Below are positions 20,295-30,789 of a stretch of 64,000 nt of DNA, one piece after another. Location: assembly GCA_033032865.1 (NCBI GenBank), contig JAWHQI010000005.1:7092001-7156000 (forward strand), written 5' to 3'. Origin of the DNA: Dactylorhiza incarnata. Its lineage: Eukaryota; Streptophyta; Magnoliopsida; Asparagales; Orchidaceae. The translations under genes and the position numbers were made by a program. Every line of letters begins with the position of its first letter. Positions within the stretch are counted from its first letter, which is position 1. The notes beneath the pieces are model-generated. The model was given only the letters and a program-made list of their open reading frames with translations. It ran no database searches and had not been told where the DNA came from.

Positions 20295-23200
20295 TTCCCC
20301 TCGGATGGTTCCGCTGACCGGGCTCTCACTAGACGGCAGGCCAGGTTGACCTCACAGGGAGGTTAAGTGATTGGTTCCCCTCGGATGGTTCCGCTGACCG
20401 GGCTCTCACTAGACGGCAGGCCAGGTTGACCTCCCAGGGAGGTTAAGTGATTGGTTCCCCTCGGATGGTTCCGCTGACCGGGCTCTCACTAGACGGCAGG
20501 CCAGGTTGACCTCCTAGGGAGGTTAAGTGATTGGTTCCCCTCGGATGGTTCCGCTGACCGGGCTCTCACTAGACGGCAGGCCAGGTTGACATCCCAGGGA
20601 GGTTAAGTGATTGGTTCCCCTCGGATGGTTCCGCTGACCGGGCTTTCACTAGACGGCAGGCCAGGATGACCTCCCAGGGAGGTTAAGTGATTGGTTCTCC
20701 TCGGATGGTTCCGCTGTCCGGGCTCTCACTAGACGGCAGGCCAGGTTGACCTCCTAGGGAGGTTAAGTGATTGGTTCCCCTCGGATGGTTCCGCTGACCG
20801 GGCTCTCACTCGACGGCAGGCCAGGTTGACCTCCCAGGGAGGTTAAGTGATTGGTTCCCCTCGGATGGTTCCGCTGACCGGGCTCTCACTAGACGGCATG
20901 CCAGGTTGACCTCCCAGGGAGGTTAAGTGATTGGTTCCCCTCGGATGGTTCCGCTGACCGGGCTCTCACTAGACGGTAGGCCAGGTTGACCTCCCAGGGA
21001 GGTTAAGTGATTGGTTCCCCTCGGATGGTTCCGCTGACCGGGCTCTCACTAGACGGCAGGCCAGGTTGACCTCCCAGGGAGGTTAAGTTATTGGTTCCCC
21101 TCGGATGGTTCCGCTTACCGGGCTCTCACTAGACGGCAGGCCAGGTTGACCTCCCAGGGAGGTTAAGTGATTGGTTCCTCTCGAATGGTTCCGCTGACCG
21201 GGCTCTCACTAGACGGCAGGCCAGGTTGACCTCCCAGGGAGGTTAAGTGATTGGTTCCCCTCGGATGGTTCCGCTGACCGGGCTCTCACTAGACGGCAGG
21301 CCAGGTTGACCTCCCAGGGAGGTTAAGTGATTGGTTCCCCTCGGATGGTTCCGCTGACCGGGCTCTCACTTGACGGCAGGCCAGGTTGACCTCCCAGGGA
21401 GTTTAAGTGATTGGTTCCCCTTCGGATGGTTCCGCTGACCGGGCTCTCACTAGACGGCAGGCCAGGTTGACCTCCCAGGGAGGTTAAGTGATTGGTTCCC
21501 CTCGGATGGTTTCGCTGACCGGGCTCTCACTAGACGGCAGGCCAGGTTGACCTCCCAGGGATGTTAAGTGATTGGTTCCCCTCGGATGGTTCCGCTGACC
21601 GGGCTCTCACTAGACGGCAGGCCAGGTTGACCTCCCAGGGAGGTTAAGTGATTGGTTCCACTCGGATGGTTCCGCTGACCGGGCTCTCACTAGACGGCAG
21701 GCCAGGTTGACCTCCCAGGGAGGTTAAGTGATTGGTTCCCCTCGGATGGTTCCGCTGACCGGGCTCTCACTAGACGGCAGGCCAGGCTGACCTCCCAGGG
21801 AGGTTAAGTGATTGGTTCCCCTCGGATGGTTCCGTTGACCGGGCTCTCACTAGACGGCAGGCCAGGTTGACCTCCCAGGGAGGTTAAGTGATTGGTTCCC
21901 CTCGGATGGTTCCGCTGACCGGACTCTCACTTGACGGCAGGCCAGGTTGACCTCCCAGGGAGGTTAAGTGATTGGTTCCCCTCGGATGGTTCCGCTGACC
22001 GGGCTCTCACTAGACGGCAGGCCAGGTTGACCTCCCAGGGAGGTTAAGTGATTGGTTCCCCTCAGATGGTTCCGCTGACCGGGCTCTCACTAGACGGCAG
22101 GCCAGGTTGACCTCCCAGGGAGGTTAAGTGATTGGTTCCCCTCGGATGGTTCCGCTGATCGGGCTCTCACTAGACGGCAGGCCAGGTTGACCTCCCAGGG
22201 AGGTTAAGTGATTGGTTCCCCTCGGATGGTTCCGCTGACCGGGCTCTCACTAGACGGCAGGCCAGGTTGACCTCCCAGGGAGGTTAAGTGATTGGTTCCC
22301 CTCAGATGGTTCCGCTGACCGGGCTCTCACTAGACGGCAGGCCAGGTTGACCTCCCAGGGAGGTTAAGTGATTGGTTCCCCTGGGATGGTTACGCTGACC
22401 AGGCTCTCACTAGACGGCAGGCCAGGTTGACCTCCCAGGGAGGTTAAGTGATTGGTTCCCCTCGGATGGTTCCGCTGACCGGGCTCTCACTAGACGGCAG
22501 CCCAGGTTGACCTCCCAGGGAGGTTAAGTGATTGGTTCCCCTCGGATGGTTCCGCTGACCGGGCTCTCACTAGACGGCAGGCCAGGTTGACCTCCCAGGG
22601 AGGTTAAGTGATTGGTTCCCCTTGGATGGTTCCGCTGACCGGGCTCTCACTAGACGGCAGGCCAGGTTGACCTCCCAGGGAGGTTAAGTGATTGGTTCCC
22701 CTCGGATGGTTCCGCTGACCGGGCTCTCACTAGATGGCAGGCCAGGTTGACCTCCCAGGGAGGTTAAGTGATTGGTTCCCCTCGGATGGTTCCGCTGACC
22801 GGGCTCTCACTAGACGGCAGGCCAGGTTGACCTCCCAGGGAGGTTAAGTGATTGGTTCCCCTCGGATGGTTCCGCTGACCGGGCTCACACTAGACGGCAG
22901 GCCAGGTTGACCTCCTAGGGAGGTTAAGTGATTGGTTCCCCTCGGATGGTTCCGCTGACCGGGCTCTCACTAGACGGCAGGCCAGGTTGATCTCCCAGGG
23001 AGGTTAAGTGATTGGTTCCCCTCGGATGGTTCCGCTGACCGGGCTCTCACTAGACGACAGGTCAGGTTGACCTCCCAGGGAGGTTAAGTGATTGGTTCCC
23101 CTCGGATGGTTCCGCTGACCGGGCTCTCACTAGACGGCAGGCCAGGTTGACCTCTCAGGGAGGTTAAGTGATTGGTTCCCCTCGGATGGTTCCGCTGACC

Positions 23201-23300
23201 GGGCTCTTACTAGACGGCAGGCCAGGTTGACCACCCAGGGAGGTTAAGTGGTTGGTTCCCCTCGGATGGTTCCGCTGGCCGGGCTCTCGCTAGCCGGCAG
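20295..23300 (+). repeat. 80-bp satellite-like tandem array, about 38 near-identical copies
   Basis: The unit starts TCGGATGGTTCCGCTGACCG, and copies recur every 80 bp from 20301 to 23262 with a single one-base shift near 21420. Most copies differ from the consensus at none to two positions. Two diverged units continue to about 23430. The unit contains CCTCCCAGGGAGG, an inverted repeat. It occupies the 3' untranslated part of element A. Tandem arrays in this position are known from Tat-lineage elements and can seed genomic satellites. Confidence 0.95.
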
Positions 23301-23511
23301 GGTAGGAAGGCCTCTCGGGAAGGTTGTGTTTTTCCCCGAGGTGGCTTCGCTAGTCGGGCTCTCGCTAGCCGGCAAGGGTTGAGGGACCCCTCGGGGAGGC
23401 TGTCTTCTCCAAGGTAGCACCATTAGCCGGATTTCCAGCGACACTCGTCGAATATACAGGGTTGGACATTTCTTTCCGAGCGTGTACCTCGCTCGAAAAG
23501 AGCGGGGATTC
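23301..23511 (+). other. Diverged repeat units and polypurine tract of element A
   Basis: Two degraded relatives of the 80-bp unit (GGGCTCTCGCTAGCCGGCA twice) are followed by unique DNA. A purine stretch (GAAAAGAGCGGGGA, about 23495-23508) lies just before the 3' LTR and is the likely polypurine tract. Confidence 0.65.
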
Positions 23512-24512
23512 TGTACAACCCTGTATTCGCCGAGTAGGTTGCCCGGACCCAAGAGTTCATCAGGGCCTCGTTTGTGGTATGATCCAAGACAGAGAGAAAG
23601 GAGGGAGAATGGTAGAGGCAGAAACCTCCCGCTCGTCCAGCTCGAGTAAGAGGCAAGTGAGGGGGCGAGAGGAGGAGGGGCGGGTGCCCCCCTCTCGCCC
23701 TCGCCCAGCAAGGGGGCGAGAGGAGGAGGGGCGGGCGCCCCCCTCTCTCGCCCTCGCCCAGCAAGGGGGCGAGAGGAGGAGGGGCGGGCGCCCCCCTCTC
23801 TCGCCCTCGCCCAGCAAGGGGGCGAGAGGAGGAGGGGCGGGTGCCCACCTCTCGCCCTCGCCAAGTGAGGGGGCTAGAGGAGGAGGGGCGGGTGCCCCCC
23901 TCTCGCCCTCGCCCAGCAAGGGGGGGAGAGGAGGAGGGGTGGGTGCCCCCCTCTCGCCCTCGCCCAGCAGGTAGGCGGAGAGGGGGAGGGGCGGCTCGCC
24001 CCCACCTCTCGCCCAGGGGAGCCCCCCTCTCGTCCAGTTTTTACTATTCGCAGTCCAGTTTTGGCTATTCGCAGTCCAGTGGTCTGCGTTTAGCGCTTCA
24101 GAACAGCGGGATTCGGCTATCCGCAGCCCAGTTCAAGGGTATTTTGGTAATCTGGCAGACCAATTTTTGGCTATTTGCAGCCCAACTTCAGGAATCCTAT
24201 AAATAGGACCAAGGGGGCACCATTTGAGGAGGATTAATCCTAGGCTAGCTCTCTCTCTCCCTCCCTCTCCAAATCTCTCTCTAGGGGGTGAGGAGAGCCT
24301 CCAGTGGTGCCCAAGCCTAGTAGTGGCTTGGGAGGGGAAGTTCCTAAGGGACTTCCGGGTATGTGGCGGGACCTCCCCACTAGGCCCTTGGTCCAGTTCT
24401 TAGTTCCAACACCTTCAACCTAGAGCTCTCCCTTGGGGGAAGTAAGGGTTGGTCGCCCCTCAGCTTGCTGAGGGCCCCGAACTCCACAGAAGCCGAGATA
24501 TCGGTTTCAACA
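23512..24512 (+). repeat. 3' LTR of element A
   Basis: It is a near-exact copy of 17772-18770, including the hairpin block (23657-23990) and the TATA box (24198-24205). It ends TTTCAACA followed by the CTAGT duplication. Confidence 0.93.
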
Positions 24513-24778
24513 CTAGTGGACTCCTACCAAAGGGTGGTAGAAGAGTGCACTACCCAGATTTATTGGGGAATCACTATAAATTCCTTGTGTCTTCTGGTTG
24601 TGTTTATTTCTTTGTGCTGTGCTGTGTGCCTTTTATTTATTCAGTTTTTCTGTTTATATATTTCTCACTCTACTTACACATATATATATAACACTATTTT
24701 AATTACACTATAAAACTAAAAGTTTTTAACACTCTATTCACCACCCCTCTAGAGTAACTTAAGATCTAACCTCCACTT
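24513..24778 (+). repeat. Tail of the SIRE-type LTR interrupted by element A
   Basis: It continues the segment ending at 17771, with CTAGT shared. It has the conserved tail of this LTR type: GGTGGTAGAAGAG, GGGGAATCACTATAAATTCC, then CTATTCACCACCCCTCTAGAG, ending CACTTTCA. No recognisable primer-binding site follows. Confidence 0.6.
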
Positions 24779-24829
24779 TCAAAACCCATCAATCATTTTT
24801 CAAGTTCTCCTAGACAGAATTCCCTAAAT

Positions 24830-26325
24830 ATGGATGCTCTGAGTGAGGGGGAGCATAGCCCTCCCCTTGGAGATAATTGTGGTGGTGCTAGTGAGGGGGA
24901 GCACAACCCAAATGCTGAAGAGCTACCAAGATCTGAATCTACAATGGAGAAGGCCAGCTATGAAGTTGAGGAGGTAGTGGAGAAGGAAGTTGCCCAGGAA
25001 AGGCCAGCAGCTGTGCTAGACACATCTGACCTACTGAACTCAATAAGATCCATCATTAAGGGTCAGATTTTATCTGTGATAGAGCTAGTTGCAGAAAAAG
25101 TTCAAGATGCCAATGCTCAGATAAGGGATGAGTTACATGTTACAAGAACAGCATTGACTCAGGAAATCCATGCCAGTGAGCAGAGAATGGAGTCAAGGGT
25201 GGCTGCAGTAAGAACTGAGCTGAACACCAAGATTAATGATGTCAAAACTGCATCTGTTCATATCCTCCAGCAAATGACAAGATGGTTTGAGATGGCCAAA
25301 GGCACAGTTGCTGCTCAGCACACTGTATTGAAGCAAATTGCTGATCATTAAGGGGTCTCCACAAAGGACATTACATATGTAAAGAATCGTCTTTACAGGA
25401 ATCAAAATGTCTAGGAGAATGCAGTTGCTAGAATGGCACAAGTGGCTAACACCTCTAGCAGCCATGTCATGTCCCACATTGACAAGGCCAAGGACAGCAT
25501 TTTGGATGATGTGGACAACACTTTCCAAACTCTCTCCCAATCCATAATTGATCAACACTCTGAAATAGAGAAAAAGATATTGGAAAAAGGCAAAGAGGGG
25601 GAGGAGAAGGTTGCCAAGCTAAATGCTAAGCTGAAAGGAGCTCACATAAAGCTATATAACAACATGGAGAATGCCCACCAGCTGATAATCTCCAATCAGG
25701 CAGCAGCCAGCAAGCAAGTGGTGGAAGTGGTCAACAAAGCTTCCAATGCAATTCAAGAAGATATCCTAACTGTGGATAAAAAGATTAATGATAATCATTG
25801 GACCTCAAGCTTAAAGGTATTACAAGGAACAAGGATTGCCTTGAATCTTTCAATATTGAATCCAAGCAGACCTGAAGACTTTGACTTCCAAGGTCAATCA
25901 GATCTGATCCAAGATGAGAGGGAAGGAAAGAGGAGAAGGGCAGAGGGCATTCAAACTGCTGAAGAGTATATGACCCAGAAGAGGATGGAAAGATTAGAGG
26001 ATCCACTCCATGAGGATGACAATCTGGAGTTGGACACAATTATTGTCAACACCTGGGCCAGCCATGGCAATCAACTCAAGGACATTGACCATGTCTATTC
26101 ATCTGCTGAATGGATCAAGCACCTTGAGGGGGAATCTCTAAGGGAAAGGATTCTCAAAGAAACATGGTAAGAAGGGAAACTCCTATAAGGATTCCCACAA
26201 GATATCTTCCCAAGCCATTTCTTTACTTCAAAGTAAAGGAGAAGATCAAGGCTGCTGCTGAAGCTAGGAATAGAAAGTCTGAAGATGGAGAAAGCTCTTC
26301 CCAGGGACCATCTAAGAAGACCTGA
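24830..26325 (+). pseudogene. Coiled-coil ORF of element K (SIRE-type extra ORF remnant)
   Basis: One frame runs from ATG 24830 to 26170, with in-frame stops at 25349-25351 and near 25411. A frameshift near 26168 then leads through RIPTRYLPKPFLYFK to TGA at 26323-26325. The N-terminal 60 residues are acidic. Residues about 70-180 and 200-320 show heptad-like helices (for example LNTKINDVKTASVHILQQM) that predict long coiled coils. The C-terminal 80 residues are charged. No gag or pol motif is present. Its position, between an LTR tail and a polypurine tract plus LTR, matches the 3' ORF of SIRE-like elements. Its function is unknown. Confidence 0.6.
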
Positions 26326-26853
26326 CTTGAGATGCTCTTTAAATTATTCAATGTACAATCATAAGTTGAACTGGTTGAAATGTCTGTACTGAACATTTAA
26401 TTGAAATGATATTTCAGATTCTGAAAATCATATTATGTTTGTTACTGTTGGTATATGTACTCTGTATTTCAACTTTCAGTATTCGAGTTAGAAAGGGTTG
26501 TTCAAATTGAACAAGATCAGCTATTACAGAAAATAGCTCTCTAATTGTGGGGGAGCAAAATCCCTGCTCAGGTTGAGGGGGAGATGGCAAATGCTAAGAG
26601 TGTTTAGGTTGACCTATAAGTTCATCCAAAGGGATCTATAGATGTTGCCTCCCAATGCATAGAGGGATAAATAGTTGAAGAAACCAGAAATGGGGAGATA
26701 GGGCCAATGCTTAGGGTGTTAGGGCCCATGCTAGATTGGGCCAATGCCTAGGGTGTTAGGGCCCATGCTATATAGATCATTATTGTGATATGTTTTTGTT
26801 GTTCATGTACCTTAGCATTGGGAATGTTCTGCCTTCTTCAAATAGGGGGAGAT
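26326..26853 (+). other. 3' untranslated region and polypurine tract of element K
   Basis: There is no coding sequence. Two tandem copies of about 36 bp (GGGCCAATGC..TAGGGTGTTAGGGCCC) lie at about 26701-26770. The tract AAATAGGGGGAGAT ends at 26853, directly before the LTR start TGTTGGG. Confidence 0.7.
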
Positions 26854-27029
26854 TGTTGGGAATTTTGCCCTCAATATTACCTTGATTTGAAGAGGCACCA
26901 CTCTTAATGCTAAGGACATATTGTATTTGATAAAGATATACTTGTGTAGGATATACAGGCACAAGTGACTCAAAAGGAAGGGCCAAACATGCCCTTAGAT
27001 GAGGAGAAATCATCTCCAAGGAGATGATG

Positions 27030-27220
27030 TTTTGTCTCAGCAGAACCGCTGAGACGAAGGGTCAAAACCGCTGAGACGAGCCCACTGTCTCAGCGGAACC
27101 GCTGAGACCAGAACAGGAGCCGCTGAGAAAGATTATAAGCAAGCTGAGTTGCATATAGCCAAGAATCCGCTGAGACGAGATCGCTATCTCAGCGGATCCG
27201 CTGAGATAGGAAAGGAGCAT
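27030..27220. repeat. CCGCTGAGAC / GTCTCAGCGG hairpin cluster in K U3
   Basis: Five or more copies of CCGCTGAGACGA are present, several paired with inverted GTCTCAGCGG across short loops (for example about 27066-27103 and 27168-27208). CCGCTGAGACGA also occurs in the LTR of the unrelated element G (about 51593-51604). Confidence 0.85.
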
Positions 27221-27234
27221 CGTGCAGATTGGAA

Positions 27235-27855
27235 AGAATGGCGTGTTCGTCGAGCGTAGAGAGCCATTCGTCGAACGTAGAACTCAGTTCATCGACCGCT
27301 GAGACGAGACTAGAGAAGGAGCCGCTGAGAAGGCGTAAAGGGCGTGTTCGTCGAACGCAGAGAGCCGTTCGTCGAACGTAGAACATAGTTCGTCGACCGT
27401 TGAGATGAGATAGAAGAAACAGCTGATAATTGGCATGTTCGTCGAACGCAGAACACAGTTCGTCGACCGCTGAGACGAGATAGAAGAAACAACTAATAAT
27501 TGGCATGTTCATCGAATGCAGAACACAGTTCATCGAACGTTGAGACGAGATAGAAGAATCAGCTGAGATCTGGCGTGTTCGTTGAACTCAGAAGACAGTT
27601 CATCGAATGCAGACAGAAAGGAAGAAACAGCTGAGAGTTGGCATGTTCTCGAACTCAGAAGGCAGATTGTCGAACACAGGGACAAGGCAGATCGTCGAAC
27701 GCAGAGACAAGGCAGATCATCGAACGCAGAGTGCCGATCGTTGAACGCAGAGTTTGGTAGGTTCGTCGAACGCAGGATGCAGCGGGTTCGTCGAACGCAG
27801 GATGCAGCGAGTTTGTCGAACGCAGAGTGTAGCGCGTTCGTCGAACGCAGACCTT
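27235..27855. repeat. TTCGTCGAACG motif array in K U3
   Basis: About 18-20 copies of TTCGTCGAACGCAGA or close variants are spaced 20-60 bp apart, some alternating with CGCTGAGACGAGA. The core TTCGWCGAA is an odd-length palindrome. The block ends about 120 bp before the TATA-like box. Confidence 0.85.
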
Positions 27856-28261
27856 CTCTACAGATAGGCAGGGTGGCGGGTCCTGCGGTTAGGGCAAGTT
27901 GCAAAAAAGCTACGGGGACCACCAATGTCTCCCATACCTCTTGGGAGATCAACTTAGAGTCGTTGAAGATAAAAGAAGTATAAAAGAAAGAGTTAGGGCA
28001 CTTTCAAAACACCGATTACTTGTTGAATCTCTTTTCTCCATTGAAGGCTGCTGCTCTCATTTTTCTTCCTGCTCACTGAAAAAGAAGAGTAAACTGAGAG
28101 AAGAAGATAGCTCCTCCACCAGAAGGGGCAAGGTGATCTTCCATCTTTCTATTGAAGAGGAAGATCAGGTTGTAGCTGTTATCAACATGTTCAGCTACAG
28201 GAAAGCACAAACTGTGCAGGATCTACAGGAGAGTATTTCTGCTGTAGAAAATTTCTAAAAC

Positions 28262-28630
28262 ATCTTTCTGTAGGGCTTAACAGCCTGAGTTGTAAGACCT
28301 TTTGGTCTGAGATTGTAGGATCTGTGGATCTGAGTTGTAGGGCTGAAGGCCTGAGTTGTAGGGTTTTTTATCCTGAGCTGTAGGTGGAGGAATCCTCTGA
28401 GTTGTAAGACCTGGAAGGGGTCTGAGCTATAGGATCAGGTGCTGATCTGAGGTAGGGCTGTTTAGCCTGAGTTGTAGGACCAGCTGTGGTCTGAGCTGTA
28501 GGATCAGGGGCTGATCTGAGGTAGGGCTGCTGAGCCTGAGGTAGGGTTTGGGAAAACCTAAGAGATCCTGAGGGATCTGTGTTGTAAGCTCTGTGAGCTG
28601 AGTTGGAGGAGTTGGCCCTGTCTAACACAC
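28262..28630 (+). repeat. Degenerate minisatellite, core CTGAGTTGTAGG
   Basis: About 14 copies of CTGAGTTGTAGG, CTGAGCTGTAGG or shorter variants lie downstream of the TATA box of the K LTR. This is the same relative position as the CACCTGATCAA block (17658-17765) and the AGATCT block of E (47920-48110). Confidence 0.8.
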
Positions 28631-28830
28631 TGTTAGAAGGGTGAAGGGGGAAAGTGGACTACCCAAAGACACACTATCTTTGGGGAACCACTATAAATTC
28701 TTGTGTGCTTTCTGTGTTTGTTGATTTGCTTAAACTACCTCAGAAATCAGCTAGGGTACTTAGAGGAAAAATAAAAGAAACCTATTCACCCCCCTCTAGG
28801 TGATTTAGACTACAAACCTTATAAACTATC

Positions 28831-29944
28831 AGATATAATGTTTCGAGTTATGGCTGGAACAAAATAACATTTATCTAGTTTTATTTCAAGCCTAGTGGGT
28901 AATGAAAGATGATAGACACCAACGTCAATGACAGCAACTCTTGCTCCATTTCCAACGTGCAGGTCTACATATCCTTTACCCGACATTCTTCTCCTTCCCC
29001 GTTTATGCACATTTGTACAAATGCGGGAACCGCATCCGGTATCTAATACCCAAGATGAAGGAGAAGAAAAGTTTATTTCTATAACGGAAATACCTGAAGC
29101 GAAAGTCATACTTCCCTTCTTTTTTCTGCAGATCCTCAATATAGAGGGGACAGTTCCTCCTCCAATGCCCTGCCTTACCGCAGTGGTGACACTTCCCTTC
29201 CTTATCCATAGCATTCCTTTTCAATGCAGAAGACTTGGGATCAAGATGAGACTTAGATCCTATCTTCATCTTCTTAGATCCCTTGGCCTTGGCCTTGTCT
29301 TTATGCACCATCAATATGGTGCTAGAGGGCTTGACCTTCTTCATGTTGTTCTCGGTAGTTCTCAACATGCCTAGGAGCTCAGGTAGTGTCTTGTCTATCT
29401 CATTCATATTGTAGTTCAAGATGAACTGCTCATAACTGCATGACAACGATTGCAGCATCAGATTAGTGGCGAATTTTTGGCCCAAGGGAAAACCCAGTCT
29501 TTCATGTTTCTATATATACCCAATCATTTTGAGTACGTGAGTCCCTATTGAGTCTCGAGCTACCATTTTGCACTGAAATAATACCTTGGATATGTCAAAC
29601 CTCTCTTGCCGAGCTTGCCCCTTGAATATTTTCTTGGGGTTCTTGATTATCTTATAACCATACATGCTCTCATATTGCTTCTGAAGCTCAGAGGACATGG
29701 TGGCAAACATGAGGCACTCCTCATCTAGGGTATCATCCTGATACTTCTTGTAAGCATCTTTGTCTTCTCAGGGAGCATTCCCGATCGGCTCTGTGGGGGC
29801 TTCCCCTTCCAAGACATAGAGCTTGCTCTCTTACCTGAGGACAATCCTCAGGTTCCTATACCAGTCAAGGAAGTTCATCCTGTTGAGCTTGTCCTTCTCA
29901 AGGATGGCTCTCAGGGATATAGTGTAGTGTGATGTACTTGCCAT
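28831..29944 (-). pseudogene. Gag and partial protease of element D
   Basis: ATG at 29944 starts a frame (MASTSHYTISLRAILEKDKL) that stays in register to 29003 with three in-frame stops (near 29832, 29785 and 29510). It contains a UBN2-like gag (SELQKQYESMYGYKI, FDISKVLFQCKM, LQSLSCSYEQFILNYNMN, LPELLGMLRTTE) and a CCHC knuckle CHHCGKAGHWRRNC near 29157-29200. After a frameshift near 29110 the protease follows: WVLDTGCGSRICTNV with its DTG active site. It ends at PAITRNIIS near 28831. It is a recognisable but dead copy. Confidence 0.85.
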
Positions 29945-30772
29945 GGAAATTCTACAATATATTTGCAAAATATTTTAGTACTATATTTCAAAATACAATT
30001 TTATTTTAATAAGGACTTTCATTAAAAGCTCCCACTATTTTAATCAAATTGATAACCCTTAATATCAATTCAGAGAGTTTATGTGAGCTACTCTCTTAGT
30101 GGACAAGATCCGTATTTCACCGCCATCGTAAGTCACCTTTGGCTGATCACCCACAATGTGGCTATTTAGGTAGACAATGTTTGCCAATTGCGTCACTATG
30201 CCACTTTTGTATGGTTGGTGAATAACTCTTTATTCGCATCCATCATATGGTGTATGCCAACCCTATGCCTCTAGGCACTCAACCGTTGAGGTCACCTAGT
30301 TAAGTTGGACCCAATGTCGACCGTGGGATATCACAATTATCCGCTCGCACCCTTATGAAGATAGATTAATGCAGCTTGCTTTGGCAAGCCCACACTTCAT
30401 CGATCGAGGCAGGAAGAGGGTCATCCATCAGAAGGCACTCGAATACTTAATATTAATTTTAAGGGAGTTTTCATGATACTTGATTACATTTAATCAATGT
30501 ACACACATTATCACAATCATGAAAGAAACAACAAGCATAACCCGGATATATTCCAGATGCACAAAACCATCAACACTTGATGATATGGATTAAATTTGAA
30601 TATTTAGAATACTTCTAAATCTTTGAATTTACATGTACCGGATGCTAGCACAGACAAACACCCTTAAGACAATAGACAAGCTCGTCTCTCTTTGCCATTA
30701 GTTTCACAAACTATCATCGAGACAGACGGTTACTGGAAATGGAACAATTTCTGAAACATGGAATTAGCGTAA
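29945..30772 (-). other. Leader of element D between primer site and gag
   Basis: About 830 bp without a coding frame. Long leaders of this kind occur in this Copia type and would contain packaging signals. No further structure was recognised. Confidence 0.5.
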
Positions 30773-30788
30773 CCTCCCTCTGATACCA
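30773..30788 (-). other. Primer-binding site of element D (initiator-Met type)
   Basis: The minus strand reads TGGTATCAGAGGGAGG one base after the LTR end ACCCAACA. Confidence 0.88.
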
Positions 30789-30789
30789 C

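Larger units (their letters stand above)
17772..24512 (+). mobile_element. Element A: Tat-type Gypsy, gag-only, with satellite-like 3' region
   Basis: LTRs of 999 bp (17772-18770) and 1001 bp (23512-24512) are nearly identical and flanked by a 5-bp target-site duplication, CTAGT (17767-17771 and 24513-24517). The internal region holds one broken gag and about 3 kb of 80-bp tandem repeats; no pol domain was seen. The gag ends with a CX2HX4HX4C knuckle of the type known in the Tat lineage. It is non-autonomous and, judged by its LTRs, a recent insertion into the SIRE-like LTR of K. Confidence 0.9.
26854..28814 (+). repeat. 3' LTR of element K
   Basis: It starts TGTTGGGAATTTTGCCC after the polypurine tract. 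Near its end it has CTATTCACCCCCCTCTAGG and probably finishes at GACTACA (28814). Palindrome arrays occupy 27030-27850. A TATA-like box (TATAAAAG, 27979-27986) follows, and then a CT-rich zone and a TGAGTTGTAGG minisatellite. The end point is uncertain by about 15 bp because no matching 5' LTR exists in the window. Confidence 0.7.

Noticed and set aside
20295..23300. Regularly spaced 80-bp repeats as a CRISPR array
   Set aside because: There are no unique spacers; the repeats are head-to-tail without gaps, and they lie inside a plant retrotransposon.
16735..28831. D and J as one element split by K
   Set aside because: J has its own gag with a different CCHC and N-terminus, so D's missing integrase and RT are not the pol found in J.
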